Below are positions 36,096 through 45,615 of a stretch of DNA of 64,000 nt, one piece after another (within the stretch, counting starts at the first letter, position 1; each line of letters opens with the position of its first letter). The notes below the pieces were generated by a model. It was not told the DNA's origin. It ran no database searches and was given only the letters and a program-made list of their open reading frames with translations. The stretch covers positions 310,001 to 374,000 of the forward strand of contig JAMLHE010000001.1 in the NCBI GenBank assembly GCA_023957315.1, read 5' to 3'. This DNA comes from Candidatus Kapaibacterium sp. GTDB lineage: Bacteria; Bacteroidota; Ignavibacteria; Kapaibacteriales; UBA2268. The position numbers were made by a program, and so were the translations under genes.

Positions 36096-38606
36096 TTACA
36101 ATGACGAGTAAGAATCAATATCTATTTTTATCATCACAACATTTTTTGAAAACGGGAGTTCGAATCTTTTCAATACATCGCGAATAGCTGCTCTGGTTAT
36201 ATTTCCGGACGGGTCTTTGGTTTTGTTGCCTTTGATGTAAATTACACGTCTGTAGTTGTTGCTAATTCTGGCAATTGTCGGTATCACAGGACCCATAATT
36301 TCATGAATGGCAGCACTTTTGGGGAATAAAGAAGCAAATCTTTTTGCATAGCTTATTACTTTAGTTTCGTCGCCGCCATAAAATTCTACGGAGATGAATC
36401 GAACAAATGGAGGATAGAACACTTCGCGTCGTAATTCGATTTCGTGAGCATAAAATGCATCATAATCCGCTGTAGAGGCAAGTTTGACGGCATAATGATT
36501 TGGGTTGAAACTTTGCAAAATCACTTCACCGCGGAAATCTCTTTGCCTGCCGGCTCTGCCCGAAATTTGGGTCAATAACTGAAAAGTACGCTCGGCTGCT
36601 CGAAAATCAGGGAATAATAATTGCAAATCAGCATTGATAACGCCGATGAGTGTCACCCTGTCTATATCAATACCCTTAGCTAACATCTGAGTCCCAACGA
36701 GAATGTCAGAATCTCCTTTGGCGAATGAAGTCAAAATCCTACGTAGTGAACCCGGCTGCTTTACCGAATCTGAATCCATACGTTTGATAACATGTTTGAC
36801 GCCTCTTTCGCTAAGCAGTGATGCCAATTCTGATTCGATTCTTTGAGTACCGGTTCCGATTAGAGCAAGTGAATCCGTATCGCAGGCTTTGCAATGTGTT
36901 ATCATTTTTTCGGTATAACCGCAATAATGACATATCAGCGCTTCTTTTGGTTTGTGGTAGGTAAGTTTGACCGAGCAGTGGTTACATTCGGGGATGAACC
37001 CGCATTCGTTGCAACAAACTACTGATGCAAAACCGCGTCTGTTTTGTAAAATAATTACACCTTCTTTCCGATTGACTTTTTGCACAATTTTATCCAACAG
37101 CAATCGGCTGAATGAGCCAATCATTTGGTTATTTTTTGTCGCAGAAATCGTATCAAGCAGCGTGACATCGGGCATTTCGGCGCCATCGGCTCGGTTTTTT
37201 ATTTGTGCAATTTTATATTTTTTTGAAGTTGTATTGTACATGCTCTCGATTGATGGAGTAGCCGAGCCCAATACACAAAGACAATCTTCGATTTTCGCCC
37301 GCATGACGGCACTATCGCGAGCTTGGTAACGCGGCGAAGGCGAATCTTGCTTGTAGGAGCTGTCGTGCTCTTCGTCAACGATGATTATTCCCAGATTATC
37401 AATTGGAGCGAAAAGTGCAGAACGAGCACCTAAAGCAATGCGGAATTCGCCCTTTTTGAGAGCATTCCAGGATTCGAATCTTTCGCTATCCTTCATTCCG
37501 CTATGCAAAACGGCTAATTGATTTGTGAATACTTTTCGGAATCGGTCAATTAATTGCGGCGTCAGGGCAATTTCCGGGACGAGCAGAAGAGCAGTTTTAC
37601 CCATATCAAGCACCTTTCGAACAGCTTGCATATAAACAAGTGTTTTTCCGCTGCCTGTGACGCCATGCAAAAGTATAGGCTCATTCCGATTCTTATCAAT
37701 GGCATCGCAAATTTGGGCTACACATTCGTTTTGTTCAGCTGAAAGCACAGCGTTAATTTCATCTTTTGTTGCTAATGGCGTCAATACAGTTTCCGGTACA
37801 TAAGCGGCTTCGATTTCATATTCGTAAACAACACCTTTTTTGATAAGAGTATTAACTACTGACCTCGATACTTTCGATTCATCAAGAGCAATTTTCGATG
37901 GAATCCCTTTGATTCCATTCATATGTTGCAAATACAAGAGGCTGAAAATCCTCCCATATGAAGGTTTTTTTGATTCTGAATTGAGCAGAAATATTTTGAC
38001 TTCAATTTCATCATTCAAATATTTTTCCGAAATCGCAAGCATTTTCACTTTTTTGGCACTTTTAGCTCTGATTTTGCTATCTTCGATTTCAATGATTCCG
38101 GCGCTTTCGAGAGCATTAAGTTGCGATGTAGAAATTTTTGTACCTAATTTTTTTTCAATGTAAGCAACCGTTACATAGGAATTATGTTCGCTCAATAAAT
38201 TTGCGATTTCAGCTTGACGCGGACCTCTAATACTTTGCAATAAAGAAGGATTTGTAGAAGCAAGGTCTGATAATTTGAATTTTGTAGAGCTTTGGACAAA
38301 AAATCCGGGAGGCAGAGCCATTTTAAGCGTTTCACCCCACGACGTCATGTAATATTCGGACATCCAGCGAGTAAATTTCAGCATGTTTTCGCTGAAAATT
38401 GGCAATCGGTCCGGCACATCCAAAACTTCCTTGATTTCAGATTTATAGTCGGATTCTTCAAATTCAACGATTATTCCTGTCACTTCTCTATTCATAAGTG
38501 GTACAATAGCTCGTTTGCCGACAGCATTAGTGTCGGATTCGGGCAATTTATATGTGAATAGTTGGTCTGTCGGAATCGGCAGCGCAACTTTTACAAGTTT
38601 ACTCAT
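36096..38606 (-). CDS. priA: Primosomal protein N' (replication restart helicase PriA)
   Basis: 836 residues. The N-terminal DNA-binding domain (KVALPIPTDQLFTYKLPE) is followed by a winged-helix stretch, then the helicase core: Walker A HGVTGSGKTLVY, LVPEIALTPQL, DEEH box VDEEHDSSYKQ, LGSATPS, and motif V/VI (VGTQMLAKGIDIDRVTL, QISGRAGRQ). Between helicase halves lies the zinc-binding region with Cys pairs (CNECGFIPECNHC ... CHYCG ... HCKAC). PriA reloads the replisome at collapsed forks. It stands alone on the minus strand, convergent with nothing and divergent from the protease gene. Confidence 0.97.
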   Translation of the reverse strand: MSKLVKVALPIPTDQLFTYKLPESDTNAVGKRAIVPLMNREVTGIIVEFEESDYKSEIKEVLDVPDRLPIFSENMLKFTRWMSEYYMTSWGETLKMALPPGFFVQSSTKFKLSDLASTNPSLLQSIRGPRQAEIANLLSEHNSYVTVAYIEKKLGTKISTSQLNALESAGIIEIEDSKIRAKSAKKVKMLAISEKYLNDEIEVKIFLLNSESKKPSYGRIFSLLYLQHMNGIKGIPSKIALDESKVSRSVVNTLIKKGVVYEYEIEAAYVPETVLTPLATKDEINAVLSAEQNECVAQICDAIDKNRNEPILLHGVTGSGKTLVYMQAVRKVLDMGKTALLLVPEIALTPQLIDRFRKVFTNQLAVLHSGMKDSERFESWNALKKGEFRIALGARSALFAPIDNLGIIIVDEEHDSSYKQDSPSPRYQARDSAVMRAKIEDCLCVLGSATPSIESMYNTTSKKYKIAQIKNRADGAEMPDVTLLDTISATKNNQMIGSFSRLLLDKIVQKVNRKEGVIILQNRRGFASVVCCNECGFIPECNHCSVKLTYHKPKEALICHYCGYTEKMITHCKACDTDSLALIGTGTQRIESELASLLSERGVKHVIKRMDSDSVKQPGSLRRILTSFAKGDSDILVGTQMLAKGIDIDRVTLIGVINADLQLLFPDFRAAERTFQLLTQISGRAGRQRDFRGEVILQSFNPNHYAVKLASTADYDAFYAHEIELRREVFYPPFVRFISVEFYGGDETKVISYAKRFASLFPKSAAIHEIMGPVIPTIARISNNYRRVIYIKGNKTKDPSGNITRAAIRDVLKRFELPFSKNVVMIKIDIDSYSSL

Positions 38607-38721
38607 GCTTATTTTAATCGTCTAAAATTTATCGAACAAAAAATCGTAAAATAAATATGATTTATGAAATATAAAATATAAGTTATTCACAAATTTATAA
38701 AATTATTTGTAAAGTAAGGGT

Positions 38722-39921
38722 ATGACATACAGAACAATATTCATCGCAACATTAATAATTGCCTTTCTAATATCGTGCGAAGCACAGAGTAATAACGAAT
38801 CCAACGCAAAGAAAAATGAATTGGCGCTCAATGAAAATAGGGTAGAAAAATTATCAACAACTAATAATGACATTAGCAATTCGCGTCGAAATGCTATTAC
38901 TGATGCAATTGCTAAATGCAGCCCTGCAATTGTGGGTATAAACGTTACCGAAGTCCGTCAGGTGGTCTATAGGCATCCTTTCTTAGATGACCCGATGTTC
39001 AGACGCTTTTTCGGAAATAGTGGCAGCCGAGTCCAAGAATATGAAGTCCAGGGCTTAGGTTCAGGATTCATCATTTCGCCCGACGGCTATATTTTATCAA
39101 ATCACCACGTAGCCGGAAATGCCTCAAAAATCATCGTTACAATGACTGACGGCACAAAGCACGAAGCCGAAATAATCGGCTCGGACATGGTGACTGATGT
39201 TGCATTGCTCAAAATAAAAGGAAATAATTTACCGTATTTGAAATTGGGCACTTCGAGCGATGTCATAATTGGAGAATGGGTAATTGCATTTGGCAATCCA
39301 TTCGGACTATTCGACCGGAATGCAAAACCCACAGTAACTGTTGGGGTAGTTTCAAATAATAATATTAATATTTTACACCAAGATTCACCATACAACCGTG
39401 TTTATAGAGGTATGATTCAAACAGATGCTGCTATTAGTTCAGGAAATTCCGGCGGACCATTAGTAAACTCGCTGGGCGAAGTTATTGCCATGAATACAAT
39501 AATTTATTCGACCTCGCAAAACAGGCAAGGCGCCGGAAGTATTGGCATAGGATTTTCTATTCCAATAGATAGAGTTAAGAAAATTGTCGAATTATTGAAG
39601 AGTAAGAGCCAGATTGACAGAGACTATTACACAGGAATTGAACCTCGCGAATTGGACGAACAGTTAGCAAGATACATTGGCTCGAATTTGCAAGAAGGCG
39701 TTGTTGTATTTGGGATGTTGAATAATTCACCGGCGGAAAAATCGGGTATAAAACTTGGGGACGTGATTTCTGAGATTAACGGATATAAAATACTCCGTCT
39801 CGAAGATTATTTGATAGCTACAGGCGATGCAGTTACAGGACAGAATCTGAATTTCAAGGTATTAAGGGACGGAAAAGAACAATCTGTTAATTTAAAATTA
39901 GAACAAAGACCTCGAAGGTAA
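38722..39921 (+). CDS. HtrA/DegP-type serine protease lipoprotein with PDZ domain
   Basis: 399 residues. A lipoprotein signal peptide ends LISC (Cys19), followed by an Asn/Glu-rich linker. The trypsin-like domain has the triad His129 (SNHHVAG), Asp159 (VTDVALLK) and Ser243 (SSGNSGGP); one PDZ domain follows (about 305-395; [20 protein letters not shown]). The start is supported by an AGTAAGGG-type ribosome site region just before ATG. It degrades or refolds damaged envelope proteins. A membrane-tethered lipidated form of DegP is less usual than a soluble one. lptB starts five bases after its stop, so the two genes are cotranscribed. Confidence 0.93.
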   Translation: MTYRTIFIATLIIAFLISCEAQSNNESNAKKNELALNENRVEKLSTTNNDISNSRRNAITDAIAKCSPAIVGINVTEVRQVVYRHPFLDDPMFRRFFGNSGSRVQEYEVQGLGSGFIISPDGYILSNHHVAGNASKIIVTMTDGTKHEAEIIGSDMVTDVALLKIKGNNLPYLKLGTSSDVIIGEWVIAFGNPFGLFDRNAKPTVTVGVVSNNNINILHQDSPYNRVYRGMIQTDAAISSGNSGGPLVNSLGEVIAMNTIIYSTSQNRQGAGSIGIGFSIPIDRVKKIVELLKSKSQIDRDYYTGIEPRELDEQLARYIGSNLQEGVVVFGMLNNSPAEKSGIKLGDVISEINGYKILRLEDYLIATGDAVTGQNLNFKVLRDGKEQSVNLKLEQRPRR

Positions 39922-39926
39922 AAAAA

Positions 39927-40676
39927 TTGGAAACTCAACATAGCGAATTGTCAGCCGAGAATTTAGTAAAACGCTACAAAAAACGCGTAGTAGTAAACAA
40001 CGTGTCAATCAACATCAAACAAGGTGAAGTGGTAGGATTGCTGGGACCCAACGGAGCAGGAAAAACTACAACATTTTACATGATTGTGGGTATGATTAAA
40101 CCAAATAGCGGCATAGTCAAGTTAGATGGGAATGATATAACAGGCAAACCGATGTATAGGCGGTCTCGCTTGGGATTGAGCTATCTGCCGCAAGAGCCCT
40201 CAGTATTTAGGAAAATGTCCGTCGAGAATAATATTCGGGCTATTTTGCAGATGCAAAGATTCACCGCAAGCCAACGAAAAGAAAAACTCGAACGATTAAT
40301 AAATGAATTCGGCATTCAACACATCCGCAAATCGACAGGTTATATGCTATCAGGCGGAGAAAGACGCCGTTGCGAAATAGCACGCACTTTAGCATCAGAA
40401 CCGAAATTCGTGCTTTTAGACGAACCTTTTGCCGGAATCGACCCGATAGCAGTCGAGGACATCATGAAAATGGTTTCAAAACTCAAGGAGCAAAATATTG
40501 GAGTTTTGATTACAGACCATAATGTTCATGAAACTTTATCTATAACAGACCGTGCTTATATATTGATTGACGGTACAATTTATATTTCCGGAACAGCCGC
40601 TGAAATAGCCGATAATGAGGAAGTACGCAAAAGATATTTAGGCGAAACTTTCAAGTTGGAACGATATAAAGTATAG
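39927..40676 (+). CDS. lptB: LPS export ABC transporter ATP-binding protein LptB
   Basis: 249 residues with Walker [10 protein letters not shown] (40-48), the Q loop [17 protein letters not shown] (86-102, diagnostic of LptB), signature [12 protein letters not shown] (141-152), Walker [14 protein letters not shown] (161-173) and the H loop DHNV. It powers extraction of LPS from the inner membrane with LptFG. The start used is TTG at 39927; no ATG fits, and the N-terminal extension before ENLVKRY is of normal length. It follows the protease gene by five bases. Confidence 0.95.
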   Translation: METQHSELSAENLVKRYKKRVVVNNVSINIKQGEVVGLLGPNGAGKTTTFYMIVGMIKPNSGIVKLDGNDITGKPMYRRSRLGLSYLPQEPSVFRKMSVENNIRAILQMQRFTASQRKEKLERLINEFGIQHIRKSTGYMLSGGERRRCEIARTLASEPKFVLLDEPFAGIDPIAVEDIMKMVSKLKEQNIGVLITDHNVHETLSITDRAYILIDGTIYISGTAAEIADNEEVRKRYLGETFKLERYKV

Positions 40677-40769
40677 AAAAATAAATAAATTAAAAAAAAA
40701 ATATTTTGATTATTAGAATTTTGTAGTTACTTTGGAAAGTATCGATATAAAAAATGATAAATTATAAGT

Positions 40770-42440
40770 ATGATAAATGTCCAAAACGACATAAAAACAT
40801 TAATTGGTACCATCGAAAGACTAAAGTCTGAGAATAGATATCTGAAAAAAATTATCGCTGATGAAATTGGGTCGAAATTGACCGAACATAAATCAGACAT
40901 ACAAAATGTGCTCGAGCAAAAACTCGAGAGCGATTTCTTTTTCCGTAGTATATTCGACCATACTCCCGCAGGCATAGTGATTTTTGATGTCGAAAACATG
41001 ATTATACTTGACGTAAACAATGCCTTTTGTAAGCTTTTGGGCTATACTCAAGAAGAATTCCTCAAATTACATTTGTCTGATTTATCGGAAAAAGAAGTTT
41101 ATGAAGCTGAAGTCGAATTAGTGCGAGAATTCAGTGAACAAGGTATCAATACTCATAGATTTGAAAAACCTTATTTGCATAAAGACGGACACTTCGTTTG
41201 GTGCGATTTGACTATAACTAAAGTGAAATTCACCGAGTACAATATGGAATTTGTCATTGGAATTGCTGTTGATATCAGCCAACATATTGCCTCTGAAAAA
41301 GAGCGCGAAATAACACTCGCCAAATTGGCTGAGAGTGAAGATCGATATAAGCTACTTGTCGAAAATATTCCCGATGCTACATGGATTTTGGATAGAAACG
41401 GAAAAACCTATTATGTAAGCCCGAATATATATAACATTACAGGTTTTACGCCTGATGAAATTATTGCAAACAGTAAAGCTATTTGGTTTGATAGAATTCA
41501 TCCTGAGGATAAGGATAGAATTGACGATGAATTTGATGCGCTATTTGATACTAACAAACCGTACATTGTAGAATATCGGTGGTTGCATCCAAACGGAAAC
41601 TATATTTGGATTAGTGAACGTTCGGTCAAGCACACTTTATTCAATGGTACTCGAGTCGCGATAGGAAGCTATTCCGACATTACGGCACGCAAAGAAATGG
41701 AGCACAAGCAGGAAGAAACCCAGCAATTACTCAAAGAATTAAATGCCGACAAAGACACCTTCTTCAATATAATCGCACATGACCTCCGAAGCCCATTGAC
41801 GGGAATTATGATGATGCTGAAAGATTTGGCAGACAATTTCGACGCAATACCCACAAATCAAATCAAAGAATATACAATCAATCTGAAAGAAGCATCATCG
41901 GCACTATTCAATTTGCTCGAAAATTTATTGCAATGGTCAATGTCTCAGACCAAAAAATTAGTGCCAAGACCCCGATACTTCCAAATTAGCGAAGTTGTTG
42001 AAAGCTCGTTTAGATTGAACATGGAGAATGCTCAACGCAAACATATTAACTTAAATCATATTTGCGAGTGCGATTTTATCATTTACGCAGATATTGAAAT
42101 GATAAAAACAATTTTGAGGAATCTGCTGAGTAATGCTATAAAATTCACACCCACAAACGGCAAAGTCACATTAAATTGCGAAAGTCACGAGGACCATGTA
42201 ATTGTTTCGGTCAACGATACCGGAATTGGAATGGACAAAGCAACATTGGAAAATTTATTCAAAATTGCAAATTCAGGAGCCAGATTGGGTACAGAAGGCG
42301 AAAAAGGTACCGGATTGGGATTATTATTGAGTAAAGAATTTGCCTATATGAATGGTGGAGACATAATAGTAGAAAGTACTCCCGATGTTGGAAGTACTTT
42401 CATGTTAATTTTGCCTGTAGTCGAAAATAAATATTGCTGA
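40770..42440 (+). CDS. Cytoplasmic PAS-domain sensor histidine kinase
   Basis: 556 residues and no membrane span. An N-terminal coiled coil (1-50) leads to two PAS domains (about 57-175 with the PAC-like VDISQ, and about 190-310 with YSDITARK), then HisKA with phosphoacceptor His337 in FFNIIAHDLRSPLTG, and a HATPase domain (N box LLSNAIKFTP, G1 DTGIGM, G2 GTGLGLLLSKEF). It autophosphorylates in response to an intracellular signal. No response regulator is adjacent, so it is an orphan kinase. The 93-base upstream gap after lptB is AT-rich and may hold its promoter. Confidence 0.93.
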   Translation: MINVQNDIKTLIGTIERLKSENRYLKKIIADEIGSKLTEHKSDIQNVLEQKLESDFFFRSIFDHTPAGIVIFDVENMIILDVNNAFCKLLGYTQEEFLKLHLSDLSEKEVYEAEVELVREFSEQGINTHRFEKPYLHKDGHFVWCDLTITKVKFTEYNMEFVIGIAVDISQHIASEKEREITLAKLAESEDRYKLLVENIPDATWILDRNGKTYYVSPNIYNITGFTPDEIIANSKAIWFDRIHPEDKDRIDDEFDALFDTNKPYIVEYRWLHPNGNYIWISERSVKHTLFNGTRVAIGSYSDITARKEMEHKQEETQQLLKELNADKDTFFNIIAHDLRSPLTGIMMMLKDLADNFDAIPTNQIKEYTINLKEASSALFNLLENLLQWSMSQTKKLVPRPRYFQISEVVESSFRLNMENAQRKHINLNHICECDFIIYADIEMIKTILRNLLSNAIKFTPTNGKVTLNCESHEDHVIVSVNDTGIGMDKATLENLFKIANSGARLGTEGEKGTGLGLLLSKEFAYMNGGDIIVESTPDVGSTFMLILPVVENKYC

Positions 42441-42442
42441 CA

Positions 42443-42805
42443 TTATTTGCGACGTGCATCTACAAATGATTTGACCGCAAAAATCAAATAAATAAAACAC
42501 AGAACTGCCATAATAGATTGCACATAGACAGCCGCAAGACGCTCAATTTCTGCACCACCCATATGACTAAATAATTTGAACACACCGGGGATAGTCCCGA
42601 TAAATCCGAGCAGAACCAATACGATAGCAATATGAATTGCAATTTTGCGACGACTCTCATTTTTGGCAATTAAACCGAGAATCAGAATCGGCAACCCGAT
42701 AAATGCCGGAATCAACGCCGTTACGCTTTGGGCTCCGGAACCAACATAACTACCCAAACCCAACAAAACCAATACCGCTCCGAGACCAATGGTCAGTAAA
42801 TACAT
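42443..42805 (-). CDS. Small four-span membrane protein
   Basis: 120 residues with four predicted spans (about 2-20, 27-46, 54-73, 92-112), short loops and a basic C-terminus (VDARRK). It is convergent with the kinase gene, whose stop is only three bases away. No family recognised; its pattern of repeated Leu/Ile/Val/Gly spans and length are those of DUF-type small integral membrane proteins. Confidence 0.6.
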   Translation of the reverse strand: MYLLTIGLGAVLVLLGLGSYVGSGAQSVTALIPAFIGLPILILGLIAKNESRRKIAIHIAIVLVLLGFIGTIPGVFKLFSHMGGAEIERLAAVYVQSIMAVLCFIYLIFAVKSFVDARRK

Positions 42806-42920
42806 AATACTCCTTAATAATATAAATTTTACTTAGAAACTTAACTTAGAATTAGACTACCTTAAGATTGAATTTATTATATTTAAAATTATAAATATGT
42901 CAAAATGAATGGATGTTATT

Positions 42921-43871
42921 ATGAAAGTTTACTTTGTTTTTCTTATAATTTTGGGTTCCGTCTTATTATCAACGTGCAACAAAAAAGATGGCAAACTCTA
43001 CATCGGCATAGTACAAATATCCGAAGACCCCGCATTAGACCAAGCCAGATTGGGAGTGATTAAATCGCTCGCAGATGCAGGATACATAGATGGCGAAAAC
43101 ATAAAAATTGACTACAAAAACGCTCAAAGCGAAATCGGCAATATCGTGCAAATACTGAGTGCATTCGAAATGGCAAATGCCGATATGATAATCACAAATT
43201 CGACTCCGTGCATGGTGGCAGCTTCACAAAAAATCAAAAACATACCTGTTGTGGCGACCGTAACATTCAGTCCGGAACAAGCCGGAATGACGTCCTCTCC
43301 CTCGAATTTAGCCGGTGTTTACGACCCCTTCAAGATAGTCGAATTCGTAGATTTGGTCTTGAGTTTCATGCCGAATCTGCAAATTGTGGGATTGCCGTAC
43401 AGCATTTCCGAGCCAAACGCCCAATTTTCTGCAAATCAATTGATTCAGGAATTCACGCGACGAAATATAAAAGTGATTGACTTGCCGGTTTACAATTCTA
43501 ACGACATCGCTCAAGCAATCCAGACCATAGTTTCAAAAGATGCACAAGTCATAATTGCATCGGCGGATAATATGGTTTATCTCGGCTTGCCCTATATTTC
43601 GAAGATTGCGGGCGAAAAGAAAATCCCTGTTTTCGTTACCGACCCAATACAAGTCGAAAAAGGCGCTGCAATCGGATATGGAGTTGATTACGGTTATTGG
43701 GGCTTGGAATCGGGCAAAATCGCGGCTGAAATCCTATCAGGCAAAAAGACAACAGATTTTGGGATGAAACCAATCGTAAAATATGCATTTTATATTAATA
43801 AAAAGACCGCTCAAGAGCAAGGTCTAAACATTTCTGACAGCCTTCTATCAAAAGCAGACCGAGTATTTTAG
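42921..43871 (+). CDS. ABC-type substrate-binding lipoprotein (PF04392-like)
   Basis: 316 residues from the second Met (42921), chosen because it gives a lipoprotein signal peptide MKVYFVFLIILGSVLLSTC with modified Cys19. The fold follows: YIGIVQISEDPALDQARLGV, ADMIITNSTPCMVAA, PVVATVTFSPEQAG, and QVIIASADNMVYLGLPYI, the pattern of ABC substrate-binding proteins of the TrpX/YhfQ type (ABC_sub_bind), often for aromatic amino acids or related ligands. The usual permease and ATPase genes do not follow; a lone binding protein may serve a receptor role or work with distant genes. Confidence 0.82.
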   Translation: MKVYFVFLIILGSVLLSTCNKKDGKLYIGIVQISEDPALDQARLGVIKSLADAGYIDGENIKIDYKNAQSEIGNIVQILSAFEMANADMIITNSTPCMVAASQKIKNIPVVATVTFSPEQAGMTSSPSNLAGVYDPFKIVEFVDLVLSFMPNLQIVGLPYSISEPNAQFSANQLIQEFTRRNIKVIDLPVYNSNDIAQAIQTIVSKDAQVIIASADNMVYLGLPYISKIAGEKKIPVFVTDPIQVEKGAAIGYGVDYGYWGLESGKIAAEILSGKKTTDFGMKPIVKYAFYINKKTAQEQGLNISDSLLSKADRVF

Positions 43872-43987
43872 ACAAGATATTCTGACATAATTAACAATTA
43901 GACATAATTCATAATAGCATAAACTATAAATTTCGTTTCTGCGTTTAAGTGTGAGTTTATGTTTCATTTTACAAAATAATTATAATT

Positions 43988-44347
43988 ATGAATTATCAAG
44001 ATTGGTCTAAAGACTTGTTTAAAGCAATAGATGGCAGAGATGCCAAATCATTCGCATCATTTTTAACTGAAGATGTAATCTTTACTATGGGCAATTTCCC
44101 TCCTGTTGAAGGCAAAGTCAATGTCGAGCAAGCTGTAGCCGGCTTTTTCGATTCAATCAAAGGGCTCCAACATTCAGATTTGTCAGTTTTTCAAGACGGC
44201 AACACAGTAATCTCCAAAGGGAAAGTGACCTATACAAGGCACAACGACACGCAACTCACAGTAGGATTTTGCAACGTCTTGGGTTTGGTGGACGACAAAG
44301 TCAAAGATTACGAAATCTTCTTGGACGTTTCGCAACTTTACGCATAA
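43988..44347 (+). CDS. NTF2-like (SnoaL-type) protein
   Basis: 119 residues with the cone-shaped NTF2 pattern: an N-terminal helix pair (WSKDLFKAIDGRDAKSFASF), LTEDVIFTMGNFPPVEGK and the strand series VISKGKVTYTRH, LTVGFCNVLGLVDDKVKDYEI. Members bind small hydrophobic ligands or act as isomerases or hydrolases; residues alone do not decide. It stands alone with its own terminator. Confidence 0.75.
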   Translation: MNYQDWSKDLFKAIDGRDAKSFASFLTEDVIFTMGNFPPVEGKVNVEQAVAGFFDSIKGLQHSDLSVFQDGNTVISKGKVTYTRHNDTQLTVGFCNVLGLVDDKVKDYEIFLDVSQLYA

Positions 44348-44353
44348 ATTCAT

Positions 44354-44452
44354 GTCCCGTCTTTGTTATAATTGACGGATAGGGATGAATCTAAATTATA
44401 GTCGTCTGTTGTAATTATTGACGATACACTAACTTTAGAACAAAGACGGGAC
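44354..44452. repeat. 99-base long-armed inverted repeat
   Basis: GTCCCGTCTTTGTT (44354-44367) and AACAAAGACGGGAC (44439-44452) are perfect 14-base arms. The interior holds two related strings, ATAATTGACGGATA and AATTATTGACGATAC, in direct orientation. It lies seven bases past the NTF2-like stop codon and just before the terminator. It resembles a short mobile or structured element; it has no open frame. Confidence 0.65.
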
Positions 44453-44468
44453 GGGAAGAGATTTTTCA

Positions 44469-44499
44469 GAGGCTGTCCGATTGGGCAGCCTCTTTTTTT
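44469..44499 (+). terminator. Rho-independent terminator after the NTF2-like gene
   Basis: GAGGCTG (44469-44475) and CAGCCTC (44486-44492) form the stem, followed by TTTTTTT on the plus strand. Transcripts of the opposite lipoprotein operon also reach this hairpin, but lack a T run there. Confidence 0.8.
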
Positions 44500-44515
44500 G
44501 TGTACGAGACAATTT

Positions 44516-45592
44516 TTAATTACATTTAATGTTTTTCATTTGGTAGCCGTCGCCATAATCAAGTCCATAGTCACACTTACCGTTCAGATAAAACCACCAC
44601 ACTCCGGTTCTGACATTATATGTAAATTGTCCTTCTGTTATAATATCTCCGTTTTCCTTCCATTCAACATAACTTCCGTGAAGTTTGTCTTCGAAAAAAT
44701 TAGATTCAGAACTTTTTGTTCCGTTTGCCCACCATGCTTCACGTTTACCGTGTAGTCTGCCCTCATTGAAATATTTTAATATGGAAATTTGTCCATTTTC
44801 ATGATAATAAGTCCTAGGTCCATGTAATTTTGGCTTTCCATTGAAATCATACCAACATGATTCGCTTTTCAATTTGGTTTTTTCTTCATCATACCAAGTA
44901 ATACGAGGTCCATGTCTGTTACCTTTTTCATTTATATAGTAGATTGACCAACCCTCATAATATTCATATTCCTGCTTCATCTTTAGTTTCGAATAATCAA
45001 CTTCCCAACCACAGTCACATGTGAACTTATCTTTCTGTCCTTCATCTGTTGTTGTATAAGCATCACCAATTATAGTTTCTACGTCATCAAGTAAAATTGG
45101 TTCATCTTTATAAGTGTCACCTAAAATACTTGATATGCTTATGATGATTTTTCCGTTTGGCTCATCAAGTTGATAATCAGCAAGTTTCCATCCTCCTTGG
45201 GAATAAATAAAGCCTTTAACTGTTTCAGACGCTGTTTGCCCGGTTGGAATTGAAGACTTATCATAATTGATAATGAGCTTAACAGGATGAAGAAATGTAG
45301 TTTCACCGCTGAATTTGATTTTGAAAAAGTTTTTGCCGGGCTTCTGATTAGGAATATTCAGAACCGGCGCTGAACTTTCTTTTTTTACTTTGACTTCCAG
45401 GTCGCCTGAAATTGAATTTGCAGGGAATATCATCTTAAATTCGCTTCCTGATTCAATAATCTGTTCTTCTGAACTTGCTTGAATGGTTTTCTTAATCAAA
45501 TAATCGTCTGATGCCGGATTGAATATTTTATCAATCTCATCGCAGGAATTAAGCAATAAGATTAAGGTTAAAAAAAATATGAAATATCTCAT
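44516..45592 (-). CDS. Mosaic lipoprotein 4 of the array: shared N-domain plus MORN-type repeats
   Basis: 358 residues from ATG at 45592, preferred over the TTG 27 bases upstream because a GAGGT site lies five bases before it. Lipobox LLLNSC (Cys17) then DEIDKIFNPASDDYL opens a domain of about 165 residues shared with the next three genes (EEQIIESGSEFKMIFPANSI, PNQKPGKNFFKIKFSGET, HPVKLIINYDKS, ILLDDVETIIGDAYTTTDEG). The C-terminal 170 residues are MORN-2-like repeats (YYINEKGNRHGPRITWYDEE, HGPRTYYHENGQI, HGKREAWWANGTK, GSYVEWKENGDI), as in the YwqK antitoxin family. The N-domain has the look of a ZU5-like beta-sandwich. The operon is read from 51.3 kb to here. Confidence 0.82.
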   Translation of the reverse strand: MRYFIFFLTLILLLNSCDEIDKIFNPASDDYLIKKTIQASSEEQIIESGSEFKMIFPANSISGDLEVKVKKESSAPVLNIPNQKPGKNFFKIKFSGETTFLHPVKLIINYDKSSIPTGQTASETVKGFIYSQGGWKLADYQLDEPNGKIIISISSILGDTYKDEPILLDDVETIIGDAYTTTDEGQKDKFTCDCGWEVDYSKLKMKQEYEYYEGWSIYYINEKGNRHGPRITWYDEEKTKLKSESCWYDFNGKPKLHGPRTYYHENGQISILKYFNEGRLHGKREAWWANGTKSSESNFFEDKLHGSYVEWKENGDIITEGQFTYNVRTGVWWFYLNGKCDYGLDYGDGYQMKNIKCN

Positions 45593-45615
45593 TTTTACCT
45601 CATAATTAATATTTA

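Noticed and set aside
44516..45592. MORN-type C-domain as evidence of a toxin-antitoxin pair (YwqK-like)
   Set aside because: There is a lipoprotein signal peptide and no toxin gene in reach; the repeat type alone does not support an antitoxin role.
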